The position numbers and the translations under genes are program-made. Under the pieces are notes generated by a model, which made no database searches, was not told the DNA's origin, and saw only the letters and a list, made by a program, of their open reading frames with translations. Positions 13,924 through 20,152 of a DNA stretch of 20,152 nucleotides are shown in pieces; position 1 is the first letter of the stretch, and each line of letters begins with the position of its first letter. The stretch comes from Alphaproteobacteria bacterium (GTDB taxonomy: Bacteria; Pseudomonadota; Alphaproteobacteria; UBA828). Location of the stretch: the NCBI GenBank assembly GCA_022826345.1, contig JAJDVB010000053.1, positions 1 to 20,152 of the forward strand, in the 5' to 3' direction.

Positions 13924-15135
13924 TCAGTGCACGTTCGATGCAGTGGACAGAGTTCTCTGTACATTCTCTTCGGCGAAGAACTCGGGGATCGAGACGGTCT
14001 GGGCGATCAAGCCCAGGAACCGATTGGTGTCCGCCTGGTTGCCGATCAGGGCATCCAGGAGCTGTCGCCTCTCGGGCGGCAGCGGTGCGAAGGGCGCCAT
14101 CTCGCAAGTCAGCTCGTAGATCGGCAGGATCGCCGCGTTGCGTCGCTGCTCGTATTGGGCAAGCACTTCGTCCATCGGTCGCTGGCCGGAGAGGCCCTCG
14201 TCGAGGGCATCGGCCAGGAAGTCGGCATCGCGCAGCGCGTTGGTGATGCCCTCTGCCGTACACGGGTCCATGGTGACACCGGCATCGCCCACTAGCGCCC
14301 AGCCACGTCCATAGGGCTTGCGGAGGAAGCTTGGAATGGAGCCGCCGAGCCAGCGATCCTCGCGCGTGCCATCGCGCACCCGTTCGGCGAGTGACGGTGT
14401 CCAGGCTTCCAGCGTCTCGAGGTAGTTCGTCTCGATGTCAGCCTTGACGTCGCGAGCGTCTCGCGCGGTCCAGTTCGCGCCGACCACCGTCAGGCCGTCG
14501 TTGGTGGGGAACGCGTATGCCCCCCGCCACTCCCCGACGTAGATCTCCACGGCATGGGACGGCACGTCGCTCCAGTAGCTGAAGTAAGTCCTCTGCAGCC
14601 GTGGTTTCGCGTTGTATTCCTGCGCTTGCACCGCGCGCGCTACCAGCGAGTTCATGCCGTCCGCGCCGACGACGATCCGGGCAGTTTCGCGAACGGTGGC
14701 ACCGTTCTTGTCGGTTCCGGAAATTCCGGTCACGCGGTCGCCGTCGCCGTCGAGCTCCTGGACGAAGACGCCCTCCCGCACCTCGGCGCCTGCCGACGCC
14801 GCGGCATCGACCAAGAACTTGTCGAGCAGGAAGCGTCTGGGGCAGAACGCGTGTTTCTGGCCGTCCGCCGGTGTCGGTTCGCCGTCGAGCCGGAAGTCTC
14901 CGAAGTCGATGAAGAACGAAGACATCGGCGGGCAGTTCGAGGCGGCGACCGTGTCGAGCGGACCCCACTTCCGCAGACGGTTGGCCCCATTCTGCCAAAC
15001 CAGATGCGTCGACATGGTGTGGTCGCTCGGGAACGTCGCCCGGTCGGCGAGCAAGACGCGATAGCCCCTGCGGGCGAGAAGCATCGCAAGAGAGGCGCCG
15101 GCACACCGCGCCCCCACAACGATCGCATCGTACAT
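13924..15135 (-). CDS. FAD-dependent oxidoreductase, PHBH/geranylgeranyl-reductase-like fold
   Basis: A 403-residue soluble flavoprotein. The N-terminal dinucleotide motif VVGARCAG (6-13), with Asp31 at the end of the second strand, binds the ADP part of FAD. The VVGADG motif (Asp159-Gly160) and ALVGDAG (Gly283-Asp284) are the DG and GD signatures of the p-hydroxybenzoate-hydroxylase fold. The GARCAG variant is typical of a large group of bacterial monooxygenase-like and reductase-like proteins with mostly unknown substrates. No signal peptide or C-terminal membrane anchor is seen. It lies on the same strand as the PKS, two genes upstream, so it could oxidise or reduce the polyketide. The 159-bp gap to the permease gene and 99-bp gap to RNase D leave its transcript unclear. 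Upstream is only a G-run, no strong ribosome binding site. The reaction cannot be named. Confidence 0.85.
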   Translation of the reverse strand: MYDAIVVGARCAGASLAMLLARRGYRVLLADRATFPSDHTMSTHLVWQNGANRLRKWGPLDTVAASNCPPMSSFFIDFGDFRLDGEPTPADGQKHAFCPRRFLLDKFLVDAAASAGAEVREGVFVQELDGDGDRVTGISGTDKNGATVRETARIVVGADGMNSLVARAVQAQEYNAKPRLQRTYFSYWSDVPSHAVEIYVGEWRGAYAFPTNDGLTVVGANWTARDARDVKADIETNYLETLEAWTPSLAERVRDGTREDRWLGGSIPSFLRKPYGRGWALVGDAGVTMDPCTAEGITNALRDADFLADALDEGLSGQRPMDEVLAQYEQRRNAAILPIYELTCEMAPFAPLPPERRQLLDALIGNQADTNRFLGLIAQTVSIPEFFAEENVQRTLSTASNVH

Positions 15136-15234
15136 GGCGCGGCCCCCCGTCGATCAGCCCGGTGGTTCGGCAAGGCTAGCGCTGACATGGAAGCGTTGCC
15201 AAGGCTTCACGCTCGGCCCGGTGAGGCACCCAGG

Positions 15235-15852
15235 CTAATCGTGAGCGAAGATGTCCACCTCGGGCCAGCCCTCGAGATCGAGGCGCGCCCGGTAGGGGAG
15301 GAACGCAAAGCAGGCCTCGGCGAGCTCGGTGCGCCCCTCGCGCGCGAGCATCTCGTCGAGCTTCTCCTTAAGCGGGTGCAGGTGGAGGACGTCGTTCGCG
15401 GCGTAGTCGAGCTGGTTCGAGGAGAGCCGGTCCGCACCCCAGTCGGATGATTGCTGCTGCTTGGATATCTCGACGCCGAGCAGGTCGCGGCAGAGGTCCT
15501 TCAGGCCATGGCGGTCGGTGAAGGTGCGCGACAGGCGCGAGGCGATCTTCGTGCAATAGACCGGCGCGCAATGGACTCCGAGCGCGTGCTCCAGCACCGC
15601 GATGTCGAAGCGGGCAAAGTGGAAGATCTTCAGCACCGCCGCATCGGCCAGCAGAGCCGCCAGATTGGGGGCATCGATGGGCTCGCCCGGCGGGAGCTGA
15701 ACGAGGTGGCAGTCGCCGTCGCCGCGCGAGAGCTGCACCAGGCAGAGCCGGTCCCGATGCGGGCTGAGGCCCATCGTCTCGGTGTCGATCGCCACCGAAT
15801 CGCCGAAGGTGAGCCCCGGCGGCAGGTCGCCGCGATGGAGGTGCTGCGCCAT
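15235..15852 (-). CDS. rnd: Ribonuclease D, short form (3'-5' exonuclease)
   Basis: A 205-residue DEDDy-family 3'-5' exoribonuclease, expected to trim tRNA precursors and other small RNAs in the cytoplasm. Metal-binding and catalytic residues are visible: Asp23 and Glu25 in IDTETMGL, Asp83 in HFARFD, and Tyr150/Asp154 in YAANDVLHL. It has only the exonuclease domain and lacks the C-terminal HRDC domains of the roughly 375-residue E. coli enzyme; the short form is common in alphaproteobacteria. It is divergent from the NDUFA9-like gene across 127 bp. A possible -35 TTGACC (- strand, 15889-15884) lies upstream, but no convincing -10 follows. It is probably a housekeeping gene, not part of the polyketide locus. 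Confidence 0.88.
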   Translation of the reverse strand: MAQHLHRGDLPPGLTFGDSVAIDTETMGLSPHRDRLCLVQLSRGDGDCHLVQLPPGEPIDAPNLAALLADAAVLKIFHFARFDIAVLEHALGVHCAPVYCTKIASRLSRTFTDRHGLKDLCRDLLGVEISKQQQSSDWGADRLSSNQLDYAANDVLHLHPLKEKLDEMLAREGRTELAEACFAFLPYRARLDLEGWPEVDIFAHD

Positions 15853-15979
15853 GGCGTGCTGCCTAGCCCGGAACTCTCACTAGGGTCAACGCCTGCGCGA
15901 CGGAGGCCGTGACATCGATGAGACATCCGGGCTAATAGTCGGGGCGCATCAACGGCAAGGCCGAGCGAGCGGGGCCGAC

Positions 15980-16981
15980 TTGCGAATCGTCACGATCTTT
16001 GGTGGAACCGGGTTTCTCGGGCGTCACATCGTCCAGCGGCTCGCACAGGAGGGCTACGGCATCCGCGTTGCGACACGCCGGCCGGAGCTCGCCGGATTCC
16101 TGCGCCCGTGCGGCGGTGTCGGCCAGGTTGTGCCGGTCCAGGCCAACGTGCGGAACGAGAACTCGGTCCGGCGTGCCGTCGCCGGCGCAGACGCCGTCAT
16201 CAATCTGACCGGCATCCTCTACGAGCGCGGCCGGCAGAACTTCTACGCCGTCCACGTGGCGTCGGCCGACCGCATCGCGCGGGCTGCGGCGGAGGCTGGC
16301 GTCGCGCATCTGCTACATGTCTCGGCGATCGGCGCCGATCCGGCCTCGCCCTCGGACTACGCGCGCTCCAAGGCCGCCGGCGAGGCGGCGATCAGGGAGG
16401 CGTTTCCCAACGCCACCATCTTCAGGCCGAGCCTCGTGTTCGGACCTGAAGACGACTTCTTCAATCGCTTCGCGTCCATGGTGCGTCTGGTCCCGGTGCT
16501 GCCGCTGTTCTTCGACGGCCTGCCGAAGATGAAGCTGGACGGGCTGTTCCTCACGCCGGAGTTCGAGGCGGGCACCACGCGGTTCCAGCCGGTCTTCGTC
16601 GGCGATATCGCCGAGGCCACCCAGCGGGCGCTGAGCGGCGACACGGCAGAGGGCAAGACCTATGAGCTCGGCGGCCCCTCGATCTACAGCTACGCCGAGC
16701 TGATGGCGCTGGTCTCGCGCGAGACGGGCCGCGGGGCATTTTACGTGCCGGTGCCCTTCTTCGCCGCGGCGGTGATGGCGAAGTTTCTGCAGTTCGCGCC
16801 GATCCCTCCGCTCACGCCAGATCAGGTCAAGCTGCTCAGGATCGACAACGTCGTGGCTCCGGATGCGCTGGGGCTCGCCGACCTCGGCGTCGACGCGACG
16901 GCGGCCGAGCTCATTCTGCCGACCTATCTGCGCGACTACCGGCGCGGCAACACCGAATCGGCACCGGTGAGCGAGACCTGA
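15980..16981 (+). CDS. NDUFA9-like NAD(P)-binding protein (atypical SDR, complex I-associated family)
   Basis: A 333-residue extended/atypical short-chain dehydrogenase-reductase homologue. The N-terminal Rossmann motif IFGGTGFLG (6-14) binds NAD(P). Tyr127 and Lys131 (YARSK) keep the YxxxK spacing, and HVSAIGAD precedes it. The family, including mitochondrial NDUFA9, is an accessory protein of respiratory complex I in mitochondria; in bacteria the role is less clear and may concern quinone or membrane-linked redox. The start is TTG at 15980, because no ATG lies in frame upstream and the Rossmann strand begins at once. The upstream GAGCGGGG-like stretch is only a weak ribosome binding site. 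GTGACA (15909-15914) and TAATAG (15933-15938), 18 bp apart, are a weak promoter candidate. The gene converges on uppP with a 24-bp gap. Confidence 0.83.
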   Translation: MRIVTIFGGTGFLGRHIVQRLAQEGYGIRVATRRPELAGFLRPCGGVGQVVPVQANVRNENSVRRAVAGADAVINLTGILYERGRQNFYAVHVASADRIARAAAEAGVAHLLHVSAIGADPASPSDYARSKAAGEAAIREAFPNATIFRPSLVFGPEDDFFNRFASMVRLVPVLPLFFDGLPKMKLDGLFLTPEFEAGTTRFQPVFVGDIAEATQRALSGDTAEGKTYELGGPSIYSYAELMALVSRETGRGAFYVPVPFFAAAVMAKFLQFAPIPPLTPDQVKLLRIDNVVAPDALGLADLGVDATAAELILPTYLRDYRRGNTESAPVSET

Positions 16982-16993
16982 ATCGCCCTTTCC

Positions 16994-17005
16994 CGCGCCG
17001 GCGCG
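16994..17005. repeat. 12-bp palindrome filling the gap between convergent genes
   Basis: CGCGCCGGCGCG is a perfect palindrome placed immediately before the uppP stop codon, in the 24-bp gap to the NDUFA9-like gene. It could act as a two-way terminator stem, but neither strand has a following T-tract. Such GC-only palindromes also arise easily in this base composition. Confidence 0.25.
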
Positions 17006-17815
17006 TCACGACCAGTAGTGGAGCCAGACCAAAACGGCCCCGCCAAGCAGCAGGCGGTAGATCACGAACGGCGTGAAGCTCACGCGTCTCAGCAGGGCGA
17101 GCAGCAGCGCGATCGCGAGCAGTGCCACCACGAAGGAGAGCGCCGCAGCAAGCGCCGCGCTGCCGATAACGATCGGATCGCCCTGCTGCCAGACGTCGTA
17201 GCCAGCCACCACGCCGCTCGCCGCGATCACCGGGATCGACATGAGCATCGCGAAGCGTGCCGCCTCCGGCCGCTCGTAGCCGAGCCAGCGCGCCGCCGTC
17301 ATGGTGACGCCGGAGCGGCTCGCACCGGGGATGAGCGCGAGCACCTGAGCAAGCCCGATGAAGAGGGCGTGGCCGAGCGTCATGTGCTCGACCTCTCGCA
17401 CGGTGATCCCGATGCGATCGGCGAAATAGAGCAGGATGCCGAAGCCGATCGTGGTCCAGGCGACGACTTCCGGGTTGCGCAGCATCTCGTGCCCCAGCAC
17501 GTAGATCGCGCCGCCCACGAGGATGACGGGGATCGCCGAGACCACCACGTAGAAGCCGAGCGCCCGGCCCAGGCGCCGGTCCCGCCGGCGCCAACGCCCG
17601 CCGATCCAGCCGAGGATGATCTGCCCGAGATCGCGCCAGAAGTAGACCAGCACCGCCGCCAGCGTGCCGACATGGACCGCCACGTCCATGACCAGCCCCT
17701 GGTCCTGCCATCCGGTGACGAATGGCACGAGCACCAGATGGCCGGATGAGCTCACCGGCAGAAACTCGGTGATGCCCTGAATGATCGTGATGACGACGAT
17801 ATGAAGGAACGGCAC
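17006..17815 (-). CDS. uppP: Undecaprenyl-diphosphatase (bacitracin-resistance type)
   Basis: A 269-residue integral membrane phosphatase that converts undecaprenyl diphosphate to undecaprenyl phosphate. It recycles the lipid carrier for peptidoglycan and other envelope polymers. The family motifs are present: QGITE with Gln13 and Glu17, then PVSSSGH (His26), and PGASRSG with Arg167. Several hydrophobic segments cover almost the whole length, as expected for this family of about 270 residues. The start is GTG (- strand, 17815-17813), which places the first motif at the usual distance from the N-terminus; the ribosome binding site is weak (GAGGCAG). It is divergent from gltD across 311 bp. Confidence 0.93.
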   Translation of the reverse strand: MPFLHIVVITIIQGITEFLPVSSSGHLVLVPFVTGWQDQGLVMDVAVHVGTLAAVLVYFWRDLGQIILGWIGGRWRRRDRRLGRALGFYVVVSAIPVILVGGAIYVLGHEMLRNPEVVAWTTIGFGILLYFADRIGITVREVEHMTLGHALFIGLAQVLALIPGASRSGVTMTAARWLGYERPEAARFAMLMSIPVIAASGVVAGYDVWQQGDPIVIGSAALAAALSFVVALLAIALLLALLRRVSFTPFVIYRLLLGGAVLVWLHYWS

Positions 17816-17860
17816 GGGCGTGCTGCTGCCTCAGTGTCGACCGACTCGGGCCGCGGCGCG

Positions 17861-17869
17861 CTTATACCA
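17861..17869 (-). promoter_or_regulatory. Candidate extended -10 element for uppP
   Basis: On the - strand TGGTATAAG matches an extended -10 element and lies 46 nt upstream of the uppP start. No convincing -35 hexamer is seen, which is usual for extended -10 promoters. Confidence 0.35.
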
Positions 17870-17994
17870 TCGCTGGTCCGATCAGGCACGGTGCGCTGCC
17901 CGCGACATATCGTCGCGATTCGACACTAAAATTCTCCGAAACTTTGGTCGGACCGGTCGGGCTGAAATTCGACTCGGCGACCCGCGCGCTATTC

Positions 17995-18017
17995 AGACAG
18001 TAACACTGTCTTATAAC
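17995..18017 (+). promoter_or_regulatory. Perfect 17-bp dyad next to a -10-like box upstream of gltD
   Basis: AGACAGTAACACTGTCT (17995-18011) has two perfect 7-bp arms around a 3-nt centre. TATAAC (18012-18017) follows directly and resembles a -10 box, in which case the dyad would fill the -35/-10 spacer. A second -10-like TATAGT is at 18052-18057. A regulator binding here could control gltD-gltB. The rest of the 311-bp region 17816-18126 holds only the uppP -10 candidate and the gltD ribosome binding site. Confidence 0.42.
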
Positions 18018-18113
18018 GTTGATTTGTCTGGCGCATGTACCGGCTTGCCGCTATAGTACACAGGGGCAGCGGCGCAAGAGCGGTGCCGATAGCGGCCGCC
18101 ATGCCAAAATTCT

Positions 18114-18126
18114 GGGGAGAGAGCGC
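18114..18126 (+). promoter_or_regulatory. Ribosome binding site that sets a GTG start for gltD
   Basis: GGGGAGAG (18114-18121) is 5 nt from GTG at 18127 but 17 nt from the next ATG at 18139. The GTG is therefore preferred. The frame is open to an ATG at 18019, but that would put a basic, non-conserved tail of 36 residues in front. Confidence 0.55.
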
Positions 18127-19575
18127 GTGGGCGCAGACATGCTCAAATTCGTGACGCTGGAGCAGGAGCACCCGGACAAGCGGGCGCCGGCGCTCCGCCG
18201 CCGCGACTGGGGCGAGGTCTACGAGGACTTCCGGCCCGAGGCGGCGGCGGACCAGGCCGCGCGCTGCTCCCAGTGCGGAGTCCCCTTTTGTCAGATTCAC
18301 TGCCCTGTCTCGAACAACATCCCAGACTGGCTGATGCTCACCGCCGAAGGGCGGTTGGAAGAGGCCTACGAGATTTCGTCGGCGACCAACAACATGCCGG
18401 AGATCTGCGGCCGCATCTGCCCGCAGGATCGCCTCTGCGAAGGCAACTGCGTGATCGAGAAGGGCTTCGAGTCGGTCACCATCGGCGCCGTGGAGCGCTA
18501 CATCACCGACACGGCCTTCCGCAACGGCTGGGTCAAGCCGCCGAAACCCAGGGCGGAGAGGCCGCAGTCGGTGGGCATCGTCGGTGCCGGACCGGGCGGC
18601 CTGACGGTCGCCGAGGAGCTGCGCCGCATGGGCTATCAGGCCCACATCTACGACCGCTACGACCGGGTCGGCGGCCTGCTGATCTACGGGATTCCGAACT
18701 TCAAGCTGGAGAAATCCATCGTCCAGCGCCGGGCCGACCTGCTCAACGAGGGCGGCGTGCATATGCACCTCAACGTCGAGGTCGGGCGCGACTGTTCGCT
18801 CGTGGAGCTGCGCGCGCAACACGATGCAGTGGTGATCGCGACCGGCGCCTACAAGGCGCGCGATGTGTCCCTGCCGGGGATCGGCCTCGGCAACATCTTC
18901 CAGGCGATGGACTACCTCACCGCGAGCAACCGCAAGGGGTTGGGCGATGCGGTGCCGGCCTTCGACGACGGCACGCTGGACGCCAGCGGCAAGAATGTCG
19001 TGGTCGTCGGCGGTGGCGACACGGCGATGGACTGCGTGCGCACGGCGGTGCGCCAGGGCGCGCGGTCGGTGCGCTGCCTCTACCGCCGGGACCGCGTGAA
19101 CATGCCGGGCTCGATGCAGGAGGTGCGCCACGCCGAGGAAGAGGGCGTGGAGTTCGTCTGGCTGTCTGCGCCCGAAGCCGTGCTCGGCGATACGACGGTC
19201 CAGGGCGTGCGCGCGGTGCGCATTCACCTCGGCGTCGCCGACGCGAGCGGGCGGCAGACGCCCCAGCCCATCCCGGGCTCAAGCTACTCCATCGACGCCG
19301 ACCTGCTCATCAAGGCTTTGGGCTTCGACCCCGAGGACCTGCCGACCTTCTTCGGCGAGCCCACGCTGAAGACGACGCGCTGGGGCACGCTGCTGATCGA
19401 CTGGCGCACCATGATGACGAGCCTCGACGGCGTCTTCGCCATCGGTGACATCGTGCGCGGCGCCTCGCTGGTTGTGTGGGCGATCAAGGACGGACGCGAC
19501 GCCGCGCGCTCTATTCACCGCTACATCCAGGCGAACGCGGACGAACGCGATGGCGTGAGGGAGGCAGCCGCATGA
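18127..19575 (+). CDS. gltD: Glutamate synthase (NADPH) small subunit
   Basis: A 482-residue subunit that takes electrons from NADPH through FAD and iron-sulfur centres to the large subunit, which makes two glutamates from glutamine and 2-oxoglutarate in the cytoplasm. The N-terminal ferredoxin-like domain has Cys47, 50, 55, 59 and Cys94, 98, 104, 108, the pattern for two [4Fe-4S] clusters. The FAD motif GIVGAGPGG spans 150-158 and the NADPH motif VVVVGGGDTA spans 291-300. FAIGDIVRGASLVVWAI near the end is the second FAD contact. The length agrees with the family (about 470-485). It overlaps gltB by 4 bp (ATGA), so translational coupling is expected. Related beta-type subunits occur in other oxidoreductases, but the adjacent gltB settles the assignment. 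Confidence 0.95.
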   Translation: MGADMLKFVTLEQEHPDKRAPALRRRDWGEVYEDFRPEAAADQAARCSQCGVPFCQIHCPVSNNIPDWLMLTAEGRLEEAYEISSATNNMPEICGRICPQDRLCEGNCVIEKGFESVTIGAVERYITDTAFRNGWVKPPKPRAERPQSVGIVGAGPGGLTVAEELRRMGYQAHIYDRYDRVGGLLIYGIPNFKLEKSIVQRRADLLNEGGVHMHLNVEVGRDCSLVELRAQHDAVVIATGAYKARDVSLPGIGLGNIFQAMDYLTASNRKGLGDAVPAFDDGTLDASGKNVVVVGGGDTAMDCVRTAVRQGARSVRCLYRRDRVNMPGSMQEVRHAEEEGVEFVWLSAPEAVLGDTTVQGVRAVRIHLGVADASGRQTPQPIPGSSYSIDADLLIKALGFDPEDLPTFFGEPTLKTTRWGTLLIDWRTMMTSLDGVFAIGDIVRGASLVVWAIKDGRDAARSIHRYIQANADERDGVREAAA

Positions 19576-20152
19576 AGGAGCGACAGCACCATCCCCGTGC
19601 CGCCGAGGCCGGCCAGGGCTTCGGCCTCTACGACCCCTCCTTCGAGCACGACTCCTGCGGGGTCGGGTTGATCGCCGCGCTCGACGGCACACCGCGGCGC
19701 GACGTGGTCGAGGCCGGCATCGCAGCGCTCAAGGCCGTGTGGCATCGGGGCGCGGTCGACGCCGACGGCAAGACCGGCGACGGCGCCGGCATCCACGTCG
19801 AGATTCCGCAAGACTTCTTCCGGGAGCATCTAGAGGCGATGGGCCAGAGCCCCAGAGGCGGACGGCTCGCCGTCGGCATGGTGTTCCTGCCCAAGACCGA
19901 CCTCGGCGCGCAGGATATTTGCCGTAGCATCGTCGAGACCGAGATCCTCCGCTTCGGCCACGGCATCGTGGGCTGGCGCCAGGTGCCGATCGATTCGTCG
20001 GTGATCGGGGAAAAGGCGAACGCCGCCCGGCCCGAGATCGAGCAGGTGATGATCGTCAACCGGCGCGGCGTTGATGACGACCAGTTCGAAATCGACCTCT
20101 ACATCATCCGCCGGCGCATCGAGAAGCAGGTGCTCGACCGTCACATCACCGG
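19572..20152 (+). CDS. gltB: Glutamate synthase large subunit, N-terminal part (runs off the right edge)
   Basis: The first 193 codons of the large subunit of glutamate synthase. The stretch FEHDSCGVGLIA is the start of the class II glutamine amidotransferase domain. Cys29 is the nucleophile, normally exposed as N-terminal residue after removal of a short propeptide, here 28 residues if the family rule holds. HRGAVDADGKTGDGAG (around 58-73) is the next family signature. The ATG shares bases with the gltD stop, and the gene has no separate promoter. The remaining domains (FMN/2-oxoglutarate site and beta-helix) are beyond the window. No frameshift is seen in the visible part. Confidence 0.95.
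   Translation, partial: MKERQHHPRAAEAGQGFGLYDPSFEHDSCGVGLIAALDGTPRRDVVEAGIAALKAVWHRGAVDADGKTGDGAGIHVEIPQDFFREHLEAMGQSPRGGRLAVGMVFLPKTDLGAQDICRSIVETEILRFGHGIVGWRQVPIDSSVIGEKANAARPEIEQVMIVNRRGVDDDQFEIDLYIIRRRIEKQVLDRHIT

Noticed and set aside
15204..15227. Seven-pair stem after rnd as its terminator
   Set aside because: One pair is G-U, the loop is 10 nt and no T-run follows on the - strand.
18029..18048. TGGCGC ... TTGCC upstream of gltD as a sigma-54 promoter
   Set aside because: The GG and GC elements are 17 nt apart instead of about 12.
17989..19227. Long - strand open frame of 412 codons opposite gltD
   Set aside because: Antisense to a fully recognisable gltD; composition is that of a shadow frame.
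1..20152. Mobile elements, CRISPR, tRNA or rRNA genes
   Set aside because: No transposase or integrase motif, terminal inverted repeats, regularly spaced repeats, or tRNA-like cloverleaf was noticed on reading either strand.

Overview
The window is a high-GC chromosomal segment, most likely from an alphaproteobacterium of the Rhodospirillales/Kiloniellales kind. That placement is an inference from gene content on the right side: an NDUFA9-like SDR protein, a short RNase D without HRDC domain, uppP, and gltD overlapping gltB by ATGA. No rRNA, tRNA, CRISPR array, transposase or insertion sequence was seen.

Left part (1-11907): a small polyketide locus. A discrete acyl carrier protein (266-496) and an alpha/beta hydrolase (638-1537) are on the + strand. 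They converge, with a 5-bp gap, on one very large - strand type I polyketide synthase of 3454 residues (1543-11907). Its domain order is KS-AT-DH-cMT-ER-KR-ACP-KS-AT. The first module has every domain needed for one round (or iterated rounds) of extension, C-methylation and full reduction. The second is only KS-AT with no ACP. Its KS has an unusual active-site context, and its AT has lost the catalytic Ser, the catalytic His and about 88 residues of the fold. The separate ACP and hydrolase are natural candidates to complete the incomplete module and release the product, but this is inference.

Middle part (12007-15135), same strand as the PKS: a 585-residue NCS2-fold membrane protein with a C-terminal RsbW/HATPase-like domain, in which both the transport-motif residues and the nucleotide-binding residues look substituted; then a PHBH-fold FAD-dependent oxidoreductase. 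RNase D (15235-15852) is upstream on the same strand. The four - strand genes have gaps of 99, 159 and 99 bp. A hairpin between the permease and the PKS may separate their transcripts.

Right part (15235-20152): housekeeping genes. These are RNase D (-), an NDUFA9-like NAD(P)-binding protein (+, TTG start), undecaprenyl-diphosphatase uppP (-, GTG start), glutamate synthase small subunit gltD (+, GTG start) and the first 193 codons of gltB, which run off the right edge. A perfect 17-bp dyad lies in the uppP/gltD divergent region.

The points most worth a second look are the pairing of a dead, truncated terminal AT and odd KS with a free ACP and hydrolase, and the NCS2-like protein that looks built to do something other than nucleobase symport.
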